64,000 nt of DNA from Rhea pennata (taxonomy: Eukaryota > Chordata > Aves > Rheiformes > Rheidae). Positions 47,344-61,600 of the stretch are shown piece after piece. A program made the translations under genes and the position numbers. Location of the stretch: NCBI RefSeq assembly GCF_028389875.1, contig NC_084668.1:16325993-16389992 (forward strand), read 5' to 3'. Numbering within the stretch: position 1 is the stretch's first letter; each line of letters starts with the position of its first letter. Below the pieces are notes generated by a model that saw only the letters and a list, made by a program, of their open reading frames with translations, ran no database searches and had not been told where the DNA came from.

Positions 47344-50300
47344 AAAAGCAGCTCATCTACTCCAAGCTGGGAAGGACTCCCATGTGGTTTCATCTTTGAT
47401 TACAGAGTTGCTTCCTCTTGCTACAGCCACAGTAGCCTGCTACAGACCACAACCTCTCATCTCCAGGAGTAACGTGTGTGCTGGGACAGAGGCTCTAACG
47501 GGAAGAGTGATGAGAAAGAAGGCAGCTAGGGAAACACAGCCTGGTACACAGCTGAAAAACATTTTCTGTCCTTACTGTGCAGCACAATATCATATGTAGC
47601 TGATGCAGGAGGTCCTATCAGATGCTTATGAGGGAATCTCCTGCTGTGATACAGAAGCTGCAACAGGCAGGTGAGTGTTACTGTCTCTGCCTATGTATGG
47701 GAACTTAACTCAGAGATATCAAATACTTCCAGCACAGGATTTAATGACAGGGTAGCATCATTTTAGTTATCTTATCTTCCTCTAAAGCACAAGATGCACT
47801 TCACAAGCCAGAAGGATTTTCCCCCTCAGAAAATATTAATTATGTTGCCCTCCTTAATTGCTTAACACATTGATTCAGTGAAGCAGAGAGCACCATGTGA
47901 TTATTTATGACCAAATACATCTCTGGAGCCCTGTTGCAACAGTGGAAATCTGTGAAGATGGAGGTGGCAAAGGACCATGGAATTGAAGGGACACATGTAA
48001 AAGGCCCTATGCTGGAATCAAAGGCCCTACCTTGAAAAAAAGGAAGGCCTTCAGATCTGGGTACAAATCCTGTAGCTTTTTGCTCAGCAGTGATGTGCAC
48101 CTTCTACAAAGAGCTCCCAGAACTGCATTGGAGTTCAGTACACTGAAATATGTAGAGAATCAGAAATACCCGTTGGTGAGAACAGCACACATGCACACAC
48201 TCTGGCTGGCCCACTCTTCTTTCTTATTGAATAATCAATGCAGCATTAGATAAAAATAGTTCCCACCTTTCAGAAACAGAGAGGCTGCATGTCTTGGCTT
48301 TGTTGAGCATCTGACATTCCTGCCAAGAAGTCAGTGGGCAGATCAGCTGTGCAGCTTTGCTTCTTGTGCTGCTGGCCCAGGTATGAGCCCTGAATGATGA
48401 GTTCCTAGGGGAAGTTTCTGCCCAGCAAGGTTAGGAGCCCCACAACTTGTCCTGTCCCCCACTGTTCCCATTTCCACACCTCCTCCCCCACTTGCAGCTG
48501 ATAATCAGTGATTTGCTGCACATGCACATTGCAGCTGGGTGCATGCAATCCAAGATTCACAATGCAAAAAAAAGAGCGTGAGCTCCCTCTTTTTATCCAA
48601 TCTGTCTGCTCTGCTGGTAGCACCTGGATCTAGTCACTCCAGTTAGCTCTAGGCAGCCATGGAAAAATGTAGGGACTCTGAGGAATGAGGAAAGAAGAGA
48701 GTGTGAGGTAAAAGGTAATGAGGAAGAGGTATTAGGCTCTAACATGGGGGGACGACTTCAGTCCATGTTTCCCAAGCTGGCCTGCTCTTTATCCCTGTCC
48801 TGACTCTCTGGCCAGATAGACCTTGTGAGTTGCTATATTCTCATGACTCAAGGGAAAATAATTAAGACATGGGGTTTCTTGGAGCACACTGCCAAGGGAG
48901 GAACAGTTATGACTCCCCTTTCCCCCACGGTTTCCGTAGGAAGAACAGAGTGCTCAGATACAAAGAGTGGTTTAAGAGAGAGGAGAAAGAACAAAAGCAG
49001 GGAAATACCAGTTATGAGGTTGTTGTGAGCAGGAAAGCACAGTGTTGTCCACAGCACCCTTCTGCAGAACAACTGGTGAATGATCAGACGCTTCCCACCT
49101 GGCCATGCAATCATCTGGGGATGCTAACAAAAGAACATCCCCTTTCCATCATACTGATACATATGAAGCTGGGCTGTCCATCCTCACTCCTAAGGCACTG
49201 TTTTTCTGTCTTTTGGCCTGTTGGCTCCATTTTGGATATTATCTGAGAGAGGCCTCTCTGATGGCAGGGAAACCTTGGTTATATCTATTTTTAAAGAGAT
49301 ACCCTGGGATTGGCTGATAGCACACAAGATCATCATGCTCCCAGATCCTTCTGCCTCTATTTGCAGGCGGACTGGACAAGAAGAGTGTGAACAGTGTGGC
49401 AAGCAGTGCATTAAGACGAAGGGCGTGGAAGATCTGCATACTCTCATGGGTCTCTTCTAAGTGAGTTGAAGTCACTCATGTTTGTTGTTTGAGTTGGTCT
49501 CAAGCTTCTCTCCAAAGACTTTCACTCAACTTCTCTGCCTTGTACTCTGCATTTAGAATGTCATCAAATCAACACGTGGGTTTAGTGCCTCCCCAGAGAT
49601 TATTCTCTACTACTGTAGCAATTCTTCCTGCTTTCTACTGCAAGGGGACAGTACAGACCTGACAGACAACATTCACTTTCCTTTCAAAAATCAGATCATC
49701 ATTACAGATGAAGACCAAGACCCTCAAGACACTTAACTTTCTGATTTCTCTTGATTTTGTTGAGACATTGGCTCCTAAATCGTTTGGATGCACAGGGCCC
49801 AAGTGACTAGAAAACACTCTGAGGCTACCTCAGCCTGGCATCTCTTTGCTGAAGCAAAGTCCATTTAAAACAAAACCACATTAGTCTTGGCAGGAAGCTT
49901 GAATTGTGACCGTCTCAAGGAAGGTCCATTAATTACTGTTCCCATTGCACTATGAAAGATCAAATGCTGTGGATCAGTTTTAATTGGCTATTGATTTCTT
50001 ACGTTATTACCTACGGTTGCGCTGAGATGCCGTCAGATGTACTGGATGCTTTTGATTATTCTTGCTGGCAGCTAGGATTAAAAACAGGGGGCACACACTT
50101 CCTGATCTATAATGGATTGCCATGGTGTGCCAATAAAAATCGTTGGCAGGATGAATGGTCCTGCTTTGCTTGTCTCTTGTGCTATTGAGCTGCAGTGCAG
50201 TTACTGTTGTGAGGGCAAATACCTCAGGGACTGGCTGCCAAAGAAAGCTTCAAAGAACATGAGGATTTAATGCTTACAAAAGTGAGCAACTGACAACACC

Positions 50301-50416
50301 AAGGCAGGGGTGAGTCAGAGAACAAGGAGTGGATGGGCATGGACAAATCAACAGTTACCACCATGCAGTGATCCAAGGAAAGGCAGATCAGATTGCTGCT
50401 TGCATGGCTGCGGCTA

Positions 50417-50427
50417 CCCCCCCCCCC
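50417..50427. repeat. Poly(C) run of 11
   Basis: Homopolymer in intronic DNA. A similar G9 run following (TG)n is at 502-510. Confidence 0.9.
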
Positions 50428-51118
50428 AGCATACCAATGAAATGGATGCCCCTGTGTGAGCGCATACAGGACTGCCCACACAAACCATAACAGCTACAAC
50501 CCTGCGTGTATAGCCTGCTAATTGCCCCCCTGAGATGCGATTCCCCCTCAGAGCATATCTGGTGATTTCCTTAGCCTAGACTGTGACATGCTCTCATTAG
50601 CTGGCAGAGTTCCTCCTTGTTTAACAGGAGATTGTTTCCTGTCCTCCTGACCCCAAATGACACTTTAATCTACAAGCACTGACTTTCCCTAATTGCGCCT
50701 TGACGGAGAAGGAGGCAAATCCCTCCTTCCCCCGTCCATGGACTGCCATTTAATTAACAGGCAGGTATCTCTCAGGATTTACAGCCCAGCTTTAAGCTGC
50801 CACTCTCTCTACTCAGGATCTCAGGCCTGTGATGACTCACTCCACTTATTTTTACATTTTGATACCTGCATTTCTGCTAATCTCTCTCTATGCCAGCTTT
50901 CTGAATTTATCTCTCATAGAGCCATGGGGAAAGCAGTTATTCCAATGAACTATCCACATCTCACTTTTCATTCACTTTCTGGTTACTGATCTCAAATATT
51001 TATGTTGTAGATGCCTTCATAGAAGAACAATACCTATGCTGGCACTGTTACCAGATTCTAGTTTAATCCAGCTCTCATATCTGCCCTATAGACATGATCA
51101 GAAATAGCACACACAGAG

Positions 51119-51340
51119 AGAATCAGAATCAGAGATGTTTGGGCTGGCAGGATATCAAGAAGGCTAGTCCTCCTTCCCAACCTGGGATCAATTCTTCCCA
51201 ACTTGTTCTTGGCAGATGTTTTTCTCACTAGTTCTTAAAAAGTCCAGTGTTGGAGACTTCCACAAATCCCAAGCAATCCTTTCCAGTAGTTCCTGCCCTT
51301 CTGTTATACATCCGAGAGCAAAGGGGAGAATAGTGTTGAG
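51119..51340 (-). mobile_element. CR1 3'-end fragment, antisense on + strand
   Basis: The plus strand starts AGAATCAGAATCAGAGATGT, TTGGGCTGGCAGGATATCAA, the reverse complement of a degenerate CR1 terminus. It continues with GTTCTTAAAAAGTCCAGTGT, TGGAGACTTCCACAAATCCC and AAGCAATCCTTTCCAGTAGT, a block typical of amniote CR1 3' regions. It is more diverged than the two plus-strand CR1 copies and so probably older. Confidence 0.7.
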
Positions 51341-54300
51341 ACCAGCTTGCACATCTTGTTCAGAGGGATACGACTTCTGGCACCTGAGGCCAAATCCTTT
51401 GTCCTGACGGTGGTGAGCAGATTCATTTCACTTTGATTGTAGTTTTGTTTCCATGGTGGATGAAGGGATATCCCTTACAGTTGTCTTTGCTAAGCACGCT
51501 GAGATCTAGAGAAGTCCAAAGAAAACTAGCATATTACTGAATGTTAAAGGCTGAGGGTCAGTCCTAAGACCTCTGGATTTTAATGCATGGAGCAATAGTC
51601 TCTGAGTTAACAGCCCTACTTTGAGAGCACGTCTTGAAGCAAATTTCAGACTGTTTCAAATCAAGTGCAGTTCACGTAAAGATCATGAGCACCAAATGAT
51701 CCATGCAAATCCCACATTTGCACATGCACCTGAGGAAGTGTATGTGCAAGTGAGCACTTGTACCCTCACCTTTGACTCCACTTTGGAACGAACAATGTTG
51801 CCATGGCATTACTCATGCAAGCTGCTGTAGATACCTCTGCCTGGCAAATCCCTTGATCAATGGCAGGGACTTGGCAGAGAGGAGATCACACAAAGCAGCT
51901 GGGAAGGTGCCTTTGCTATTTGGTGATAGGCAGGATCTCTGGTGTCTTCTCCAGCTTTGAAACTAAGGTATCAGGCGTGCCTTGCTGGGCACCTCTAGTG
52001 ACAGGGTGTGCAAACTCGCCTTATGGACAAATATCACTAGCTCTTCAATGGACATAAGAAATCTTAGAACAACCAAAGTTGGAACTAGCAGGAACTGCAG
52101 AGGAGCTCTGCCCACATTTCAGTATGTGATATAGCATACCTACATTTCAGTAAACACTTGGCTTTTTAAACCTGTACCCTTCTGCCAGGGAAAACAAAGT
52201 GCAGGGGGAAGGAACAATTGGAATTCATACAATTAATGTAGAACCTACAGCATAACATTCTGCATACTAAAGCTGGCCAGCCTGTTACTAAGCAAGACCA
52301 GCCTGTAACCAAACAACTGCATGTTGCATTAGCTGAAAACAGCAAGTCTTACAGAACTGAGTGTATTTACTGTCCTGCTCTTTTCCCATCATTGAGCATT
52401 TCTTTTTTCCTAAATCTTGCCTATCCACCCACAGGCTGAAAAACAAAAGGGGAAAAGGGGCTGGAGAGTGGAAGAGGAAAAAACAAAATGCTCAGACTAC
52501 ACCCTAGTATTTCAAGAGCTGTTGTCACTGCAATTATCCATGAGAGGTTTTATCCTGAAGTTATAGAAGTGGAACTAAAGCCCAGGAAGGGATAACAACA
52601 GGCTTTGAGCCTTGCTAGCAGTCAGGAGCAGAACTTTGAATCTCCAGAGCCAGCTTTGCCCAGCTGTGATCAAAGACATTGCAGGAGGCTGCAAGGTTTG
52701 GGAGAAGTATAAACAAAGAGAAAATAGCTGTTCCATAGTGAGGAATTCACTATGAATCTTCTCTGGAGCTGACATTGCTGCATCCATTGCAGTCAAGGAA
52801 ACCTATAATTAATAAGGAATTAAACCCAGTTATTGAGTTCCCTTTGATCACCCCCAATTGCTGATTTGACCTGATCTCTTTGCAGGAAAAATCAGCCTTT
52901 TGACTAGTGCTGATGCAGCCCTCTGAAATCAGCAGGGCTATTGAGATGTCACTCGGAAAAAGATCTGACTGTATCAACAGCAAGGGAGTCACAATTCCCC
53001 ATGAGGACCTCATTTGTCACTCTGTTCAACCTGTGCAGAAAATGAAGAGGAGGAGGACACAGGGAGGTGAGTAAACAACTGATCTCAGCCTAGCACTGCT
53101 CAGAGCTGCCCTTCCCCTCCACCGCAGAGCAGCAAGTGGCACCAGCCCGTGTGGATTGTGGCTGGATTGCAGAGGGCTATTGATGCATGGTATGAGAAAA
53201 TTTTACATGGGGAGGACTCAGAGGGCTGGCTTCATGCATATACTGACATTTTAGTGAAATGTGTACAATGGCTCTGGTGGTCCCCAAAAATCACCTTTCC
53301 TGGCTGAATGTCAGTAGGCTGCCTGGCAGTACTGGCAAATGTGCTGCATACGACAAGTGGAGCCATCTCTTGTGGATACTGGGTGAGTGGAACCATGCAT
53401 AGACATGTTAACTCACTCCATCTGGACTCCTTCCCACTTCATTTTGAGTATATGGCCCATTGGAACTCCCAGCTGTGCAGGGAAGAGTGTAAGGGAAAGG
53501 ACTGCCTTAAGCCATGATTCTGAGACGTTTCTGGCAAGGGGGTTGCTGCTTGCTCTTCGGCTGTAAAAGTCAAAAAGTTCTAGTTTACGGCACTAAGCTT
53601 AAGGATGGAGATGCATCAATGGGATACAAAGGAGCTTTCTTCCCCCCAGAGCAGTTGGAGAGGATGAATTGATGTCAGATCCTTAAAAAAATAAAATAAG
53701 AAAAAAAATGAGAAACCTCAAATCCAAATCTATCTGCCTAGTTCCCTTTCAGTTCATGGCTGGCATGTTTTGTTCTCCACCAACCGTGTGGGAGGATTTT
53801 GCTTCTATTGACAGATGAGCTAATCAGTTCTCCTCAGCTCTTGAAGCTTTATCAAAGACAGCTAATCATGTTACTGACATCCACCCAGGCCAAAGCTCCC
53901 CACTTCCATCACCATCCAACGAGGTGGCACATATGTGCACACTGCACCAACATACGGATCATTTTGTTTCCAGTCCCAATTCTGCTGACAAGAGGATGTC
54001 AACAGTGGCTATATGTACCAATATGGATAATGCCTGTCTGCCTCTCACCTGCCTTTGCTACTCCTCATTCCTGGAGACATGTAACAGTTCTACCAGTATC
54101 TCATGGAGAAGCAGGATGATCTCTGTAGGCCAAGCTCATGTCTGGTTACCAGCACAGTACTGGGAACTGTAGGAAGAATTTGGCAGGCCCAGTCCTATCC
54201 TAGAAGGATGCTGAAGCCAAGAGCCATTTGAACTCAAGCACCGAGGTGTGTTGCCCAGATCTCTCTCATTGGCACTGGGTTTGTTTTACTTCTGTACCCT

Positions 54301-55419
54301 CATTTCACCAACTACTGCTCTGTGAAATAGTCTGTACTGCTGCTCCTGAAGGTCAAACTAGGAGCTGTGCTCTTTTCCTCAGGCGTGCTTCTACATAAAT
54401 ACAAATCTACCAAGTCAAGAGAAATGGCCTGTCGCACTGAGTTTCTGGGATTTACACCTTCTGTATTTACACCAGTTATGGAAGAAACCTGTCACAAGGA
54501 CCTCTCTGGGACCCTCTTTTCTTCCTGGTAGGGTCGCTTGAATCAATGTTACCTAGTAGCCTGTGCTTGGGTGGACAATGCTCAGGAGCACATCTGGAGA
54601 TGGCTGATGTTTACTGGACTATTTTGGTAAATACCACTTACAGTGACCTGAACTGATGAGTGCTTCTGCCATCAGGGATCACCAGCTATATCCCCCTTTC
54701 TGGCAAGCCTGCACTGAGGTTACAGCTTAGGTATTGGGGAGATACTGCTGCACCCAGGCTGTCTGTGGGCAGAGGTCTCACTCTCACCCCCACCTCCTCC
54801 CACATCTCCCTGCACAGCTGTCTGGCTCAGAGTTGCTTAGTGCTTGGGGTTTTCCCCTCTCTGACAGAGATCCTGGGCTGGGCCATGACTCAGGGTGGTT
54901 GGAACTTGCAGCTCCACGAGGGGCACCTACCCCTGCCAGGCAGAGACACTGGGCTGGGGAGCCAAGTGGTTGCATATGGATGACTTAGTACTGGTTGCTG
55001 GGTGCAAACAAGGCCCTGATGTACCTAAATACGGGGCTCTCCTTATGCTACTTATTTCAGAAGGGAAAGGAGTGTCTTTCCCATTGCTAGTCAATGGCCT
55101 CACGCTTCCCAGCCCCCTACCCCCACCCTCTCTGCTCTCTTTCCACTTTGAAGAGAGATATTTCCCTGGTTTGACTCTCAGTGTGTTTGTGCAGTTCCTG
55201 CAGGTCTCTCTGCCAGCCTGGCCAAGGAAATACCCCAGGGCTGCAGAGATGAGCAGAAAGCATTGTAAAAAAAAGGTGCCATGAAAGAAAGAGGGAGAAA
55301 AGCGGCGGTTCAATCTGAGTAGAGCTGTACAGGCCATCTGTCTGCATGCCAGCTCCCACTCCTTTCTGGGCGTGAGCGGGCAGGCAACATCCACCATACC
55401 ATGAGATGTGTTCACCCAC
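51341..55419. other. MARCHF4 intron adjoining the TM exon
   Basis: No gene was recognised. The longest minus-strand open frame here (about 199 codons, 55526 to 54927) reads the exon in the wrong frame and runs into the intron. Confidence 0.55.
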
Positions 55420-55612
55420 CTATACAGACAATGTCCATGAAGCCATACATTCCATAGCAGATCTGGAAGAGCAGGTCCTGGCGCTGCCATTTGGCTGAAG
55501 GACTGAAGGTTGACCAGATGAGCCACGAGATACTGGCGATGAGGAAGAGGGAACCCAAGATGGCCGCTGCTATCTGAACCTTCTCAATGACTGTCAGAGA
55601 GATGGCCTGCCA
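55420..55612 (-). CDS. MARCHF4: MARCHF4 internal coding exon: TM1, loop and most of TM2
   Basis: Seen: on the minus strand a pyrimidine-rich tract ends in CAG at 55615-55613. A 193-bp open exon follows, starting with codons for [13 protein letters not shown] and ending ...GFMDIVCI plus one base, then a GTGGGT donor at 55419. It holds a hydrophobic helix ([20 protein letters not shown]), a loop ([13 protein letters not shown]) and the start of a second helix ([19 protein letters not shown]). Known: MARCH4/9/11 proteins are membrane E3 ubiquitin ligases with an N-terminal cytosolic RING-CH domain followed by two transmembrane helices. They ubiquitinate membrane proteins such as MHC class I and CD4 in the Golgi/endosomal system. 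In this family the RING-CH ends just before the WQ(A/S)IS motif, so the exon start marks the junction between RING and membrane region. Inference: MARCHF4 fits better than MARCHF11 or MARCHF9, from recalled sequence of this exon and the last exon. The exon ends in phase 1, which the last exon requires. Confidence 0.9.
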
Positions 55613-58600
55613 CTGCAAGGGGAGGCAGGGAGAGAGGAGAAGGAACAGGTGGGAGGGAAGAGGAAAAAAAAAGAGATTAGTTACATGGTGGACAGCACTG
55701 TTTTACATCGTGGTAGTTGGAGATCCCAGAGAGCACCTGTGACTTGATATGTGTACCCTATGCGTAGATCCTTTCAGCCAGTGCTGAAATGCAGACATCT
55801 CTGGGCTGGAACACGGCAGTTGTTTCATGATAGCATGGCCCCATGTTTCCTGACAGCATTTCAGAAGACGAAATGGGGAAGAATCCTGCACCTCACCAAA
55901 AAAGGCATGGATAGCTGAGTCAGGCCGCATGGGCTGGGGGCAAGATACCAAAAATAGCATCCCCACAGCAATGGGTCTATGATGGCTATCACAAGCCAGG
56001 ACGTTCAGTTGCTACCAGAAATGGAGGCCAAGCAGCATCCTTTTGCTGTGAGCGGAAAGGCCCTAGAGAGCTGAGCTGTCCTTTAGGGGCCTCCAGTGTA
56101 AGCCATAAGCTGGTTTCTGTGCCACTTTGTGAGATCTGACAGGATCACAACACTAGATAGGATCTTGCTGAGGCAATGCATACCCCATAAAATGTGTTAC
56201 AAACAACACAAGTTGCTGTGGTCAGGACTCCTTGCCTTTAGGGCGATGACACATTTGCGCTGTATTCCAAGGTAAACAGCAGCACTTCTTCCTCAGAAGA
56301 ATGAAAAACAGAAATAACTCTCCCAAATCCCTTCATTATGTCAAATAGCACTGTATAACCTACAATGAAAATATCCTGAGTCTGGACTCCTCTCTGTCAT
56401 CCAGAATAAGCCCTCCCTACTCATATTTATGCTGCTGAGAGAATGGCCCTGTAAAAACCAAGAGCTGAAATTGCTTTCTCTAACAAGACTTGAGGACGTG
56501 GTCCATATAGCTGCTCCTGCAAATCAGAAATCAAATGCTTAAACAGGCTGAGGAGAGAGAGTCTCTTCTGGCATTGAAGTGGCAAGGCCACCTTTAGCTG
56601 TGTGACACATGCCCTTGAAATCTCAGTTGGACTGGCAGAAGGATAAATAAAGGTGGAATTCAGCCTCTTGCAGGCATAGAGGATTCAAAGGAACTGAAAA
56701 GCTTTAGCTTGGATTCAGCCCTCATTCAGTGTCCCTGTGGAGTGGTATTTCTGGAGAGCCCTTAGCACCCTGCCCATCTGTCAAACACATCCTGAGACAG
56801 CAGGGTCACCTGTTAAGCCTTGTGCCATCATTTCAGAGAGCAAGAAGGGAGTTCAGTTGCTGGGTCCCTCTAATGGTTGGTACTTCAGGAGAGTCCAGGC
56901 CAGCCAGGAGCTACCACTATTTTTGGGCTGTGGACATGACTTTGAGCCCTGCTCAAACAGCAAAGGATAACAGGAGACGTGCTGAGGCAGGCTCCATTAC
57001 TACATTACTACAAGTCCAAAGAGCAGAACCCTAAACCAGATGCAGCTCCCTGCAAAAGGCTGCCTTTGGAGAGGAACAAACGAGAGCTTCTGTTTGATGC
57101 TGAGGTGTATAGTTGCATCTGGAAGAAGATGGCTTGGCTTGGCTCAGAGGCGAGCTGAAGTGTCCACCTCTGCCAGCCTTAGTCCTTAGCTTACATCCTG
57201 CAGAGGCAGGCAGCCTTCAGATCAGTTGTCAGGGATGTGCAGTATCAGTGAGGTGGCTGATACTAGCTTATCTCTTAGTTGGCCAAAAGATATTATAGCC
57301 ATAAAGCTCCTGAGCAGAAACAGACTGTATCCTGCTGAGCCAGGCCTGGGCTTAGCTAACTGCAGTTTCCTTCCTATCATCCACTGCAATGGCATGCCCA
57401 GCCAAATACAAACATAGAGCACTGAAGACATACAATAATCTCTTAAACAGCCCATTCTCCCTCTGCCCAAAGACCTAGTCTGCTCCATACCTGCACCAAA
57501 GGCAACCACACCAGTGGCCCCTTCATGCCATGAGGAACATGAAGTAGTGAATAACCCTCTTTTGAGGGCTGGGAGCTTGGTGGTGCCATTTATGATGGCA
57601 GCATGAAGGCCAGATACTGGAGTCCAAAAGAGATGTACAGCCATGCAACTCCTCTCCTGTCATGAGACAAAGCAAAGGTCCCTCCAGAGCTAAGAGGGGG
57701 CAGCGGGCCTCCTAGCATCCATTTATCTCAAATTAGGATTCTAAGGATGGGACCAGCAGCTATGCAGTTCTCTCATCAGCACTCTTCAGCTTCATCCTCA
57801 CAAGACTGTAAGCAGATGCAGGGCAAATCAGCAACTGGTATCATCAGCTCAGAGCTCCAGGACTACAGGTATGGAGGGCTGGGTATGGGGTGGGTTTGTA
57901 CTTTCACTTTTGAAGCTTTCTCCAGACTTTGTCTCCCCTTCCATTAGCTCTGGCAAATGTTGAACAAGCAGGAATGCCTTTCAGTACCTAGTGCTATGTG
58001 CTAAGGTTTTATTAGTCGCTCATGCTGACCCATATGTGCCTGTGCCAACCAAATCTTTCTGCATCATTTCTCGCTTGAGAGGAGGTAATGGACTGGCCAC
58101 TCACTGTCTGTCTGGCAAACTGCAAGGCTTGTGGCAGCAACAGGTCCTTCCAAGGTAGTAATTAAAGAGAGAAAAAGAAGCAGCAGCTGATTTCTACAAT
58201 TAACAGCCATGTACAACTACTATCACTGATTTTCCCGAGACAGGGAATTAGGTATATAACTGAAACTGTTGTTATACTCCCCAAGGGGACATGGCTGAGG
58301 GCATAGAGAAGTTATGCTCCTGAGTGCAAACTTCAAACCCAGCTTCCTTCATCTGGGAACAGGGAGGCTGAAACACAGGCAGGACTGCTGCCTGACACTG
58401 CTGTGTTAGTAGCAGCTGCCGGGTAGTTCACTGTGGTGATAATGAATGAATCTGAAGTCCTTCAGCCATGCTGGGTAGTAGGAGACTCTCCCCCAGCATC
58501 CTGCACTAAGTGACTATGATACACACAGTAGCAGTCCTGATTCTGTTCAGGAGGTGGCACTGGGGTGTGATTACCTTCTGGCAAGGAAGTAAATGGGTCA

Positions 58601-61600
58601 GAGCTGAATGCTGGGCAAAATAACTGCTTGCAAAAGAATTTAATGTTTTCCAGAAAAAATACAACAAATGTTGTATTTCCTCTTTGGCAACTCTGAGAAC
58701 TGCAATTTAGCATCACACCTAACTACCAATAACCATCAAGAATTGGAGTTATTTTTTTTCATCTTTTAATTCCATCCATTTTATTATACATCCTAGGGTA
58801 AGAGGTACAGAGAGAAAAACAGGGGCCATTCAGAGGGTAAAGCATGTTACCCCAGTGAAAGCACAGAGAGAAATATCCAAGAGTTGTTCAGAGGTGGAAT
58901 GTGATGGTGAATTTTAGCTGCTAAAGGTGGGCCTGGTACATCCCTGCACTGGCAGTCTCAGGGGCTGATCTCTATCACAGTACTATGCCTTTCAGATTTC
59001 ATAACAACTCTTAGAAAATCATCCATTCTCCTAATTCATCTCTATGATCTTTAAGGCCAGCAGACCAGGGATTTGGTGGGTGACCCTATTGTCCTCAGGT
59101 CACTGCTACAGCTGCAAAAAGAAGGGTCTTAGCAACACTGCGACATCCTTTTACTGGCACTTTTGAAACCTCCCAAAGCTCTTTACTTGAATGCCTGGTT
59201 ATAGAGACAACCCCCTCCCTCCAAATCTCTAACTCAAACGTTCATGTTCTAGCAAGGTCACAGTGTCAAGCAGTCTCACCTTGCAGGAGAGAGACCTCAA
59301 AATGATCCTTTCTGTCCTCAGCTTATAATGACTGCCAAATCCCAGATAACTGCTGAGTTGTATTAGAAGTTCACCCTTAACAAGTGGCAGCTCACCCAAG
59401 TTGTCAATCAAGAGAATAATTTCTAGATGGGTAGAAAGCTCTACAGATGATCTGCCACTGCTGAACAGGGCAGAACTAAGGAGCTGGTGGTACCAAAAAT
59501 CTTTAAAGGCTCCTATGGGATAACAGGAGCAGCTTTGTGAAATCTGCTCTTACAATGGCTTCAGAGCATGCTGAAGCAGCTCTTTGCAGTGGTGTGCCAC
59601 CCTCACTGGAAAAAGGACTCCTTTCCTCCAGATCACTCTGAAAAAAAATGTCCTCTATCACTATTTTGTAATTTACATTTTAAACTTGGGACAAGGCTGT
59701 TTCCCTGTTTGCTTCAGTGCCTCTGCTAAGAGACTTGTCTCTGAAAACCCTTGTTGGAAATGTAACACTAATTAATAATGTCATTATTATATTTAAGGCC
59801 TGATCTGTATTTCCCTTTGTCTGGCACCTGCAGTCTCCTGATATTCAGAAGCACCAACACAAGCAAATCCAAGGCGCATATTTGCCGGCAGAAGAAATCT
59901 ATGTCTTACTGCAGCAACTTGCTAAGAAGACTTGCTTGCTAGAAAAGCCTTCCTACACTCCTCTGAGAGCTCCCCCATCCCTGCCTCAGGCAGTTCAGTT
60001 TATTTTTATTGCTGTATCTGACACGTCCCCTTAGTATGTATCATTAACATCCTGAGCTGTGCTAGTCAGCAATTTCATTTTCAGGCCCACAATCACAAGC
60101 AGGCAGTGTTTTTTTCCTAGAAGGATAATGCAGACCATTCCCAGCACTTCTTAGGTCTGCCTCTCCCCATGCTGCTGTCCCAAGGTCCTGGGAATCCTCT
60201 CTGATCACCTTTTGGAGGATGGCTTTTCTTTCTACAAATTCACCAGGCAAATTTATCCTACAGCTACAGTAGTTCCCTTGCTGTACATTTACAGATCATG
60301 TGGCTTATTCAGATACTGGGAAGGCAACAGGGAGGAAGAAGGGTCCTTTCCTAAAGCACCAGGGCTATGTAATGAAACACATGCAGTGTTCCCTCTCCCT
60401 CAGGTGCCACAGCATGTAATAAAACTCAGGTTATGGTATCCGTGTCCTAGAAAGCCCCTGTTACGAGGCCCATCCTATGATGTGTCTGTTGCTATGACTG
60501 CTCACATTGCTTGCAGGCTGGAGCTGAAGGGATGAGCTCAGCAGGAACCAACGAAGGTTCATACTCAGGACAAGAAATCCAGCAAGCTAGGACAACTAGG
60601 AGGTCCCAGTGAACTTGTCTCTGGCCTTTTGTTTGGGAGTTCAGGGTGAGGTTCAATCACTTTGGTGCCTCAGCTGCATTTCTTGTGGATGCGGGAGTCC
60701 TGATGAAGAGGCCACAACAAGTAAACATTCATCAGCTTTTAACAGACCACCACTAGAGTGGTGGCTAGAGGAGAACTGGTAACAGATTCCAACCCTAAGA
60801 CTGGATAACTGAGGGTCTTTGGAGCTGAAACAACCCATGAGACAGAAAGAGTCAGAAACAGCAAGTGTAATCAGAGCAGAAGTTTCCCAGACTTTAGATG
60901 GTTGTAAGTCTGGAAAGACTGGTTCAAACTGGTCTTGTTTTTGCTGAAATCAAAGGATCTTTGAAAAGTGAATGTATCATCTCTGCAGTCGTTACTAAGG
61001 AGAAGGATAGAGGAGATCCAATGCAGAGTCCTGTCATGGTGGATAACTCACCTACCACATGTCAGCACCAAAGAGCCTGCAGTATTATCACATGCTTCCA
61101 AAACCTTGTGTCTTCAGGATTTAAAAAACTTTTAAAAGTCATAGTTTTTGCACAAATATTGCAATGAAGAGAAAGATTTATTCCCCCCCGCCACTATACT
61201 CTTCTTTGGGACTGGTAAACTAGGCAGTGGGAACACAGATGTAGGGAAGAAGACTCTGTACCCTCTGGTTTGCCACAGCTTATGGGATATTTTTGTTCTT
61301 TTGCTGACTGACTGCTGCTTGGCAGGATGCTTTCGATGTTCTCTGACAACCTTAATCCCCCTGTCTCAGCAGGTCAAAGTATTGTTGCTTTAAGACCTTT
61401 GCTATTAAATCGCAGCAGTCCAGGGCTGGAGGTTAATTTATAGAGATTCGTTCTGTTCTGTCAGAATACCCAGCCAGAGGCCTCTCTCTGTATGAGACAT
61501 CGGAACAGCCCAGAGGTTGGAAGGAATCTATGTTAATTATATATGAACTGTGCTCCCCCGGCTGTAACTTCTCTCCCCACGTCATGAGTCTCCACACACA

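Larger units (their letters stand above)
45501..51118. other. MARCHF4 intron
   Basis: It holds the tandem duplication at 46573 and the hairpin at 47317. The block at about 49920-50200 (containing ATTAATTACTG, TTTTAATTGGCTATTGATTT and an imperfect ATTGCCATGGTGTGCCAAT palindrome) looks like conserved non-coding sequence. No exon was seen. Confidence 0.5.

Noticed and set aside
54927-55526. Longest minus-strand open frame (199 codons)
   Set aside because: It overlaps the MARCHF4 exon in a different frame and continues through the splice donor into the intron, with no domain resemblance.
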